From NCBI RefSeq assembly GCF_027364955.1, contig NZ_DAHXOI010000023.1, positions 1 to 38,466 of the forward strand: DNA of 38,466 nucleotides, written 5' to 3'. This document shows positions 32,332 through 38,466 of this stretch, in pieces (the first letter of the stretch is position 1; every line of letters begins with the position of its first letter). The notes under the pieces were generated by a model. That model saw only the letters and a list, made by a program, of their open reading frames with translations. It searched no databases and was not told where the DNA came from. This DNA is from Ferrimicrobium sp. (GTDB lineage: Bacteria > Actinomycetota > Acidimicrobiia > Acidimicrobiales > Acidimicrobiaceae). Made by a program: the position numbers and the translations under genes.

Positions 32332-32834
32332 GAAACTAATCGGAGAGGATGTGGCTGAGGTCGTTTGCGGTGGTGTTTTGGCAGAAGTTACCTGAGTTGG
32401 CTGCTCAATGGCAAACTCCTATCTCCTCGTGGGTGGGAGTCCTCTGTGGTGCAGTTGTTCCTGTGGGGACCGCTAGGCGCCGTTGCGTTGTCAGCCACGG
32501 ACGAACTGTGATAAAACGCACGTTGGCAACCAAGCTTTGCGAACGTTACCGCTTATTTCCGAAGATCCTCTTTGCTTCGCAGGCAAAAGTGCTTCTGGCT
32601 TTGTGATGCCGGGCACGGTCTATGGGTGCAACGAAAGAGCGAGTGCAGGTTTGCTAATGCGTACCCGATGAAAAGGTTGGTCACGATAGGGCCGAAGGAT
32701 TGTCACTCCATGAACATGCTGAGCGGGTGGCCGCCGAACCTGGCTAACATCGGCAGACGTAGGTGATAGCTGCGTGAGCATCGCTCGCGTCTGTCTTCGC
32801 TGAAGCCACCGGCAAAGCCCTAGGCTAGGGGATA
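32332..32834. other. Intergenic region between divergent genes
   Basis: No gene recognised; open frames are short and lack ribosome sites. Near the right end TAGGCT (32821-32826) may be the -10 box of the following gene. Confidence 0.45.
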
Positions 32835-33428
32835 GTGCGCAGTAGGTTCCAAAGAGAGAGCAGCGGCGTTAAGCAGCTTGACTCGCCGCGGTGGCGGGGC
32901 TTGCCCGGTTTCACGGGACGCCACGCGTTGCGCGGTTCCCTCGCTGTGTTAGGCCTGCTCTTCGCCTGGTGGGAAGGCTCTCATCCCTGGCCGAGTGAAG
33001 CAGCCCATTTGAGTATCATTGCCGCCATAGGCGTCATATTCGCATTGGCGATCATGGAGGGTCGTCACCGCCAACGTCTATCCAACCGGGCCTGGCTGTC
33101 ACGAATATGGGCTGGAATCAGACGACCAACACAACGCTCATGGTGCTTTCTCTTTGGCGCGGTGGTGTGGGTGATCCTTGTGTTGGCGGTCGCCGGCTGG
33201 GATTTCCGTAGCTTTCTCTTGGAGGTACCTTCGTTGCCGACGTTGAGCTATCTGATCGGACGGGTGAGCCGCTTTGCAACGGGCCGGTCACTTCTCGTTG
33301 CTGCTTGGCTGGCTCTCGGTGTCTTCTTTGTCCTGGCAAATCGTGTGCATATCACCCGAAACGATAAGAGGACATCCGCGAATCTAGATGATCAATCACT
33401 TCCCCCAAGCCGAGGACAGCTGCCATGA
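32835..33428 (+). CDS. Membrane protein, unknown function (197 aa)
   Basis: Four to five hydrophobic helices: about residues 33-45, 58-73, 101-120, 131-142 and 153-168, with a basic loop (EGRHRQRLSNRAWLSRIWAGIRR) between the second and third, and a polar C-terminal tail. The GTG at 32835 follows TAGGCT by 8 nt and could be leaderless; a later start near residue 25 cannot be excluded. Its last bases overlap the next small membrane-protein gene (ATGA), so the two are coupled. Confidence 0.6.
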   Translation: MRSRFQRESSGVKQLDSPRWRGLPGFTGRHALRGSLAVLGLLFAWWEGSHPWPSEAAHLSIIAAIGVIFALAIMEGRHRQRLSNRAWLSRIWAGIRRPTQRSWCFLFGAVVWVILVLAVAGWDFRSFLLEVPSLPTLSYLIGRVSRFATGRSLLVAAWLALGVFFVLANRVHITRNDKRTSANLDDQSLPPSRGQLP

Positions 33429-33622
33429 ATATCGGACAAATAGTATGGCTCAGCTTGGCGGCAACGGTCCTTGCCTGGCTCATCGTGACCGAGGTGTGGT
33501 CGGATCGACTGCCGACTCTGAAATCGATCGCCTTTGGCTTTCTTGACTCCTGGCTGGGACGGGCTCTTTTGTTGTGCGGTTGGGCGGAGATGGGTTGGCA
33601 TCTGTTTTGCCAGCATCCCTGA
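33425..33622 (+). CDS. Small membrane protein, DUF6186-like (65 aa)
   Basis: Two hydrophobic helices: IGQIVWLSLAATVLAWLIVTE at the N-terminus and ALLLCGWAEMGWHLF near the C-terminus, separated by a polar segment SDRLPTLKSIAFGFLDS. The layout (IVWL...E...W, then GRALLL..W...GWHLF) resembles a widespread actinobacterial two-helix family of unknown function. It overlaps the previous gene by 4 bases. A small hairpin CATCCC-TGAG-GGGATG at 33614-33629 covers the stop codon and may help end transcription. Confidence 0.6.
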   Translation: MNIGQIVWLSLAATVLAWLIVTEVWSDRLPTLKSIAFGFLDSWLGRALLLCGWAEMGWHLFCQHP

Positions 33623-33747
33623 GGGGATGTAGCCAACCTGTTCAGGTGCGATGACGGCTTCGGACGATTGATGACAACAACGGTGGGATTAGCATGGCCA
33701 GTCGCTTGGTCGCGAATCGCGAACGCCAAGTCGTCGGGATTGACCTG

Positions 33748-34818
33748 TTATGTTAGGTGACCCCGTGCGTCGATCCTGATTGGATCAGAGTCCAGTGCGA
33801 TAAATTGGTCATAGAGATTGACAACGGTGCAGACATGGTTGGGAAGCACGTGGAGCAGCGTGCCCTCGGGTGGTGGTTTGCCTTGGTAGGAGACGATACC
33901 GTGATGTTCCGATACTCTCGTCACGATCGCACCCTCGAGTTCTCGCACGGAGCCAAAACCCTCGACGAGAGAACTCGACTCGGCGGTGAGTGCTTTACTG
34001 CCGGCATCCACGACAAACTGACCGGGTACGGCGGTACTCATCACCCGTGTGGCCACGACGGCAGCCACCTGGTCGGGCGTGGCGACCCCCAAGGCAATTT
34101 GCTGGCGATCGTTCAGAAGATAGGTGCCAGGGCGGGCCTCGGTGACGACTCCACCGAGCTTGCGTGCCGTTGGGGAGGATCCGGCACTGAGGACTGTTAC
34201 TGCGATTCCGTGATCGCAGAGGCTCAAACTCGCGACCGCAAGAGCCTCACTCTCTTGTGTTGCCGTACGGCTGGTCGCTTCGGCGCCAGCATAACTATGC
34301 CCACCATGGGTAAAGATGCCTGCGACGCGTAGCCCGAGGGATCGGCAGCGGGCGGCGAGGGGGCCAGCCTGATCTGGTTGAACACCGGTGCGATGTTGCC
34401 CGCTGTCGATCTCTACCATAACCTCGACCTTGTCTGGGGTATGCAACTGTTCGGCCAGGTTTTGGGCGCCACGCGCTGAATCGATACCAATGCGAAGCTT
34501 GGCAGAGAGGGAGAGCCGGTCTAGTTGTGCGGCGGACTGGGGCGTGATCCAAAGCGGAAGTGCGATGAATACGTCATCGAAGCCAGCGGCAATAAACACT
34601 TCTGCTTCTCCGACCGTGGCGACGGTGATCCCATTAGCACCTAGCGCTCGCTGTAGCCGTCCAAGGCTGGTGGATTTATGGGTTTTGACGTGCGGGCGCA
34701 GTGAGATGCCACGATGGTGAAGCGTATCAGCCATAGCCTTGGCGTTTGTCTTGACGACATCGAGATCGATAAGGAGATATGGCGTCGCGATATGCTGTGG
34801 TTCCTGAGCGGTTCGCAT
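33748..34818 (-). CDS. D-threonine aldolase / D-serine dehydratase-like PLP enzyme (DSD1 family)
   Basis: Fold-type III PLP enzyme (alanine-racemase N-terminal barrel plus D-Ser-dehydratase C-terminal domain, COG3616). The PLP lysine is in LRPHVKTHK near residue 47. HRTGV and the FTHGGHSY loop belong to the PLP barrel. The metal-binding His and Cys of the family are in LPNHVCTVVN near the C-terminus. It would cleave D-threonine-type beta-hydroxy D-amino acids or dehydrate D-serine. Start ATG 34818 is preferred over 34851 since GAAAGGTC precedes it at good distance. Confidence 0.88.
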   Translation of the reverse strand: MRTAQEPQHIATPYLLIDLDVVKTNAKAMADTLHHRGISLRPHVKTHKSTSLGRLQRALGANGITVATVGEAEVFIAAGFDDVFIALPLWITPQSAAQLDRLSLSAKLRIGIDSARGAQNLAEQLHTPDKVEVMVEIDSGQHRTGVQPDQAGPLAARCRSLGLRVAGIFTHGGHSYAGAEATSRTATQESEALAVASLSLCDHGIAVTVLSAGSSPTARKLGGVVTEARPGTYLLNDRQQIALGVATPDQVAAVVATRVMSTAVPGQFVVDAGSKALTAESSSLVEGFGSVRELEGAIVTRVSEHHGIVSYQGKPPPEGTLLHVLPNHVCTVVNLYDQFIALDSDPIRIDARGHLT

Positions 34819-35461
34819 GTACTTGACCTTTCGGTGCCAGAGTCCGATCATAGTCTCAGTGATGAGCCACTCAATGCTGGGACGGCAACCTAACTTTCAT
34901 CGCGGTGCGATGTCGTAGTTGTCTCCTCACAAGGCAAGACCATCGCGATGGAGGGAAAATCCATGATGAACCGGCTCTGCGGACCCTGAAGGCAGGCAGC
35001 CCCCCAAACGGTGAAGTCCGATCGGTGATACGGTCTTGTCGTGGTGGAGTAGTAGGCAAGGACCAATCTTCCCGGCATGGATAGTGACGCAAGCTGGCGG
35101 CGGATCAGCTAGCTGATGCTTCGAGAGATGCGACGGGCTCGCTGATACGAGGAGAGTCGCTGACAGGCATTGTCCTCGGTGGCGAACCAGGAGCGAGGTT
35201 CAGCGAGAACAGTGCCAAGCGAGTAGCGGTGTAGCACGTGGCACTAACGAGGCTGAGTGAGAGGTTGTGGCATCCGGCACTGCTCTTAAGGCGTAGTGAT
35301 GCCGTCGTGTAATCCTCGCTTTTCGCTGAGGATAACGAGTGCGAGTCGGATCGAGGCGCACATCGCAACACAATATATGCGCTCCCTTGTCGGGTCGGTG
35401 GCATCATGAAGCTCTCGGATGGCGCCACCATGCTGGCTCGCGGGCCTAGAGGAAGGCGCTG
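34819..35461. other. Intergenic region of about 640 bases
   Basis: Open frames exist but have no ribosome sites, motifs or family resemblance. I see no RNA gene or repeat I can support. Confidence 0.45.
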
Positions 35462-35899
35462 CTAATCGGCAATTACCTCCGGGTCGGGACTCCGCTGTCG
35501 ATCTGAGCCATCCTGTTGTAGCTCCAGCACATGCTTTCTGAGCCGAGTGACCTCGGTGAGAAGATCTGCAACTTGGCCGGTGGTCGTCGTGATCCATTGC
35601 TCGGATGGATCGCTTACCCCATGGCGTTTGTGAACGACCCATGCGTAGTGAGCCTGTGCATTCTCGCACTCCCGCAAGGCTTCGCGCCACCACTGCGTGA
35701 GCGCGAGGGTACGACAGTTCTTCGCCTCGAAGACGTGATCAGGCGCAAGCTCCACCTTGACATCTCCCTTGTCGTGCGATCCCTGCAGTCCTAGGCGGTG
35801 GGCGGAGAGGCCATGTTGCCGAAAGACCTCGACGAGGTCGTTCTCTAACGACCTGCCAGCCGCCTTTGCTGCGGCTTTTGAGCGCTTTCTAGCCTCCAT
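35462..35899 (-). CDS. PD-(D/E)XK nuclease, phage Holliday-junction-resolvase-like (145 aa)
   Basis: Opens with RSKAAAKAAGRSLENDLVEVFRQHG, the family's first helix with its conserved Glu, then the core QGSHDKGDVKVELAPDHVFEAKNC: Asp in KGD and E-x-K in FEAKN are the nuclease motif. Then LALTQWWREALRECENAQAHYAWVVHKRHGVSDPSEQW matches the region after the active site. Such enzymes occur in actinophages and plasmids, where they process branched DNA. Here it is alone, without phage neighbours. ATG 35899 follows GGAAGGGAG. The C-terminus has a short leucine-rich coil. Confidence 0.75.
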   Translation of the reverse strand: MEARKRSKAAAKAAGRSLENDLVEVFRQHGLSAHRLGLQGSHDKGDVKVELAPDHVFEAKNCRTLALTQWWREALRECENAQAHYAWVVHKRHGVSDPSEQWITTTTGQVADLLTEVTRLRKHVLELQQDGSDRQRSPDPEVIAD

Positions 35900-36142
35900 T
35901 TGGCGAACTCCCTTCCTGTTTGTCCTGCAAGCTACCTGAACGAAGTCCCGTTTTGGTGGAACTTGTTAGCAGTGAGACGTACCTGCTCGTAGCGTTTCTC
36001 TTGACCCGGCGACGTAGCGCATCGAAAACGAAGAAGAGATGGTGACCCGGTCATCATCTATCCAGAACGTGTTGGTCGTGTCCGCTACGACCACTGTTCG
36101 CCTTTCGGTAAATGGAACCCATTATTAGATCGTATATCGGTA
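35900..36142. other. Upstream region of the CoA-disulfide reductase gene
   Basis: No gene recognised. With the leader to 36210 it makes a gap of 311 bases that ends in a DosR-like palindrome and a hairpin. Confidence 0.4.
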
Positions 36143-36156
36143 GGGACTAAAGTCCT
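36143..36156. promoter_or_regulatory. DosR/DevR-like palindrome
   Basis: GGGACTAAAGTCCT matches the DosR core GGGACTWWAGTCCC at 13 of 14 positions. The outer bases of the 20-bp consensus are not kept. It lies 54 bases before the chosen ATG at 36211. In mycobacteria DosR activates genes under hypoxia or NO. Confidence 0.45.
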
Positions 36157-36172
36157 TTGTCTAGTGGGAAGC

Positions 36173-36194
36173 GACGCCCCCTCAATCGGGCGTC
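36173..36194. repeat. 7-bp hairpin directly upstream of the start codon
   Basis: GACGCCC and GGGCGTC are exact inverted copies with an 8-base loop, followed by TACTCT (36198-36203), a -10-like box 7 nt before ATG 36211. It may be an operator overlapping the -35 to -10 spacer, or a leader hairpin if transcription starts at the upstream site. Confidence 0.5.
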
Positions 36195-36210
36195 AGATAC
36201 TCTAGGGGGT

Positions 36211-37902
36211 ATGGAAAAACGCTTGCAGCAATCCAGTTTAACTACGCCCTCACCGCGAAAAGTCATCGTCATCGGTGGCGTGGCCGGCGGTATGTCAGCG
36301 GCGACTCGGTTACGGCGTCTTGACGGACATGCTTCGATTACCGTGCTCGAACGTTCGGGTCACGTATCGTATGCCAACTGCGGACTGCCATATTTTGTTG
36401 GCGCTGTGATCGAGGAGGAAGAGGAACTGCTACTGCAGACACCTGAGCGGTTGCATGATCGATTTCGACTCGATGTACGCGTTGGTAATGAAGTGGTTGG
36501 CATTGACCGAGAACGTCACCAGGTTCGGGTGCGGTCAACGGGTGGAGGTGATCCTGAGGTTCTTGAGTACGATAAATTGATCCTCAGCCCAGGAGCGTCG
36601 CCGATACGGTTGAACATTCCAGGAGCCGAACGGATGCGCGTGTTGCGCACAGTCGAGGATGCTCAGCGCATCGTTGGCGATGTCGCCAAGACGCCAGGAA
36701 CAGCGGTTGTCGTCGGCGCGGGTTTCGTTGGGCTGGAGACCGCTGAAAATCTTTCGCGTCATGGCATTGCCGTTACCGTTGTTGAGGCAGCTCCGCAGGT
36801 GCTGCCGGCACTTGACCCTGAGCTGGCGGTGCTGGTGGAGGAGGAGTTGACCCGCCATCACATCACCGTCATCACCGGTGCCTCGGTTGTAGAGGTGCAT
36901 GCTTGGGGCGTCACGCTCAGCGATGGTCGCGAAGTCGAGGGTGAGTTGGTAGTGGCGTCGGTTGGCGTGCGACCCGATGTGAGACTTGCGAAGTTGGCTG
37001 GGCTTGCCATCGGACCCCATGGCGGCATCGTGGTCGACGAGTCGAACGTGACAAGTGATCCAGATATCTATGCCGTTGGCGATGCGGTCGAGAAGTTCGA
37101 CAGTGTCAGTGAGGGGCCATCGTTGATTGCGCTGGCCAACGTGGCCAATCGCCATGGGCGCAGAGTTGCCGATCATATCTGTGGGCTCAGTGCTCGTCAC
37201 GTGCCATCGATCGGGACCGCCGTTGTGCGGGTCTTTGAGACCGTAGCTGCGACCACCGGTTGGAATGAGCGTCGTCTCCGGGAGGCAGGGAGGCCATATC
37301 AAGTGGTGCGTGCGCATCCAATGAACCACGCTAGTTATTACCCAGGCGCCGAACCGATGTCGCTGAAGTTGCTCTTTGATCCCCAGAACGGCATGATTCT
37401 TGGTGCACAGGCCGTTGGTGGAGGAGGGGTCGACAAGCGTATTGATGTGTTGGCGACGGCGATGTCTGCGGGCCTGCCAGTTGAGGAGCTTGCGAATCTC
37501 GAACTCGCCTATGCTCCACCCTTCTCATCTGCGAAGGATCCGGTCAACATGCTCGGCTATATTGCCGAAAATGTCCGATTTGGCGACTGTGATGTTGTGG
37601 AACCAGACGAGGTGCAATCCTTGGTGGAAGCTGGCTGGACCCTGCTCGATGTACGAACCCCAGCAGAGCATCTATCTGGTTCTGTTCCGGGCAGTGTCTC
37701 TGCCCCGGTTGATGAGCTGAGAGGTACCATCGATCATCTTGGCGATGGTCCATTCCTCGTCTATTGTGCGGTGGGGCTTCGTGGTCATGTTGCCACCATG
37801 TTGCTTGGCGAACTCGGTTATCAGGCTCGCAACCTCAACGGTGGTTACCGCACCTACACCGCCTTTCATGCCGCTCGTCGGGTCGAGTCGGCACTAGCCT
37901 GA
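36211..37902 (+). CDS. CoA-disulfide reductase / NADH-dependent persulfide reductase with C-terminal rhodanese domain
   Basis: Pyridine-nucleotide-disulfide oxidoreductase of the CoADR-RHD type, 563 residues. FAD site VIVIGGVAGGMSAATRLRR (18-36), catalytic single Cys C57 (YANCGLPYFVG), NADH-binding VVVGAGFVGLETAENL and a second FAD motif IYAVGDAVE. The C-terminal dimer domain continues into a rhodanese domain (about 475-560): LLDVRTPAEH and the loop YCAVGLRGH with C519. In this family the rhodanese Cys takes up sulfane sulfur and C57 reduces the persulfide, so it may reduce CoA-persulfides or polysulfide. Start is uncertain: 36211 ATG has AGGGGG too close; an upstream TTG at 36157 would add 18 residues. 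Confidence 0.92.
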   Translation: MEKRLQQSSLTTPSPRKVIVIGGVAGGMSAATRLRRLDGHASITVLERSGHVSYANCGLPYFVGAVIEEEEELLLQTPERLHDRFRLDVRVGNEVVGIDRERHQVRVRSTGGGDPEVLEYDKLILSPGASPIRLNIPGAERMRVLRTVEDAQRIVGDVAKTPGTAVVVGAGFVGLETAENLSRHGIAVTVVEAAPQVLPALDPELAVLVEEELTRHHITVITGASVVEVHAWGVTLSDGREVEGELVVASVGVRPDVRLAKLAGLAIGPHGGIVVDESNVTSDPDIYAVGDAVEKFDSVSEGPSLIALANVANRHGRRVADHICGLSARHVPSIGTAVVRVFETVAATTGWNERRLREAGRPYQVVRAHPMNHASYYPGAEPMSLKLLFDPQNGMILGAQAVGGGGVDKRIDVLATAMSAGLPVEELANLELAYAPPFSSAKDPVNMLGYIAENVRFGDCDVVEPDEVQSLVEAGWTLLDVRTPAEHLSGSVPGSVSAPVDELRGTIDHLGDGPFLVYCAVGLRGHVATMLLGELGYQARNLNGGYRTYTAFHAARRVESALA

Positions 37903-38466
37903 TACTGGGCGAGGGTTTCCCAGTGAGCCCCCCCAGCGGCGTGGCTTTGCTCTTGAGCCAGCCCAGCCGTTTTCGTCTCTGAGGTGGGCTCGTATAGGAG
38001 GGGGTGGGCTCCCGTTCTGGAGTTCCGTGGCCTTCCTGGCTTGATGGTTCTATAATGTCTGCCGGTCGTTGGACGTCTTTGATGCTGATCCTTTGTATGA
38101 ATGCACGGATCCGTGGTTGCCCGAATGGAAGCTGATAGCAGTACCCATGATGCGATGGAGAGTGGCGTGGTGACTCCATCCCTACAGGGTTTGCATGTTT
38201 ATGAGTCCTTTCGAGGACGGTCTCTTCTTAGTCATGGTGTGATCGCCTCCGAAGGAATTCCGCATCGGATCGATCGACCTGGTCCGTAGAGACGAGGTCG
38301 TTCCCTAGGGTTTGCTTGGGGGTCAAAGGCGAACGTCGAAGACTGGCGTCGAAGATTGGGCGCTGCGATGGTCAGCTGTACCGGCATTAAGGACGCAAGC
38401 AATAATAACCTGAACAGTTATGGGGCAGGCTGCTGGTTCCGCGGTCTCAGTCGGTAGTTCCATTCG
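37903..38466. other. End region without a supportable gene
   Basis: Begins with a weak hairpin (ACTGGG/CCCAGT, 37904-37924) after the stop codon, possibly terminating the upstream gene but without T-run. A TATAAT at 38051-38056 looks like a -10 box on the plus strand but lacks a good -35. The short frame 38101-38289 has no ribosome site or motif. Confidence 0.4.
38051..38056 (+). promoter_or_regulatory. Perfect -10 hexamer, gene unknown
   Basis: TATAAT matches the consensus exactly. The bases 17-19 upstream are not -35-like, and no supportable gene starts within the rest of the window. Confidence 0.25.

Noticed and set aside
34871-35092. Small ORFs between the PLP enzyme and the nuclease gene
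   Set aside because: Short, Arg/Pro/Ser-rich, no ribosome sites, overlapping each other in different frames.
1-38466. CRISPR array or cas genes
   Set aside because: No regularly spaced direct repeats and no Cas-like protein were seen anywhere in the window.

Overview
The window looks like chromosomal DNA from a moderately GC-rich actinobacterium, plausibly an acidophilic relative of Ferrimicrobium or Acidimicrobium. The pointers are the DUF5318-rpsF-ssb-rpsR-rplI-dnaB cluster, the mycobacterial-type dCTP deaminase, the fused Hdr-like Fe-S oxidoreductase, DtxR-type regulation and many leaderless-looking genes. The lineage is an inference from gene content; no 16S rRNA gene is present.

Layout. 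1-7.7 kb: a small basic protein, a single-pass membrane protein, a short GntR repressor with its own operator, a very large SNF2-type helicase and an MFS exporter. 8.0-10.3 kb: a fatty-acid desaturase and a D,D-carboxypeptidase. 10.4-14.5 kb: a conserved replication/ribosome operon (DUF5318, S6, SSB, S18, L9, DnaB). S18 carries an unusual acidic C-terminal extension and DnaB is interrupted by a 138-residue mini-intein. 14.5-21.0 kb: envelope genes (six-TM protein, two lipoproteins, a CPA2 antiporter), a membrane Fe-S oxidoreductase and dcd.

21.1-25.5 kb is a decayed integrated element. It is bounded by tRNA-Gly(CCC) and a 36-bp repeat of that tRNA's 3' half. It holds an integrase killed by one in-frame stop, a wrecked IS3-family element whose terminal repeats can still be read, an intact toxin-antitoxin pair with a palindromic operator, and an ISL3 fragment.

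25.6-38.5 kb: a hydrolase-TetR operon with a 17-bp palindrome, then a metal-homeostasis block: a DtxR/MntR-type regulator, an NRAMP-related transporter and an NlpC/P60 cell-wall hydrolase. Near-consensus DtxR boxes lie in front of the transporter and the hydrolase. Next come two small membrane proteins, a D-threonine-aldolase-type PLP enzyme, an isolated PD-(D/E)XK nuclease and a CoA-disulfide-reductase/rhodanese fusion with a DosR-like palindrome upstream.

The strongest candidates for new biology are the local DtxR regulon with its hybrid regulator and non-canonical NRAMP, the acidic tail on S18, and the tRNA-Gly element maintained around a toxin-antitoxin pair. All calls are by eye from sequence; no database search was run.
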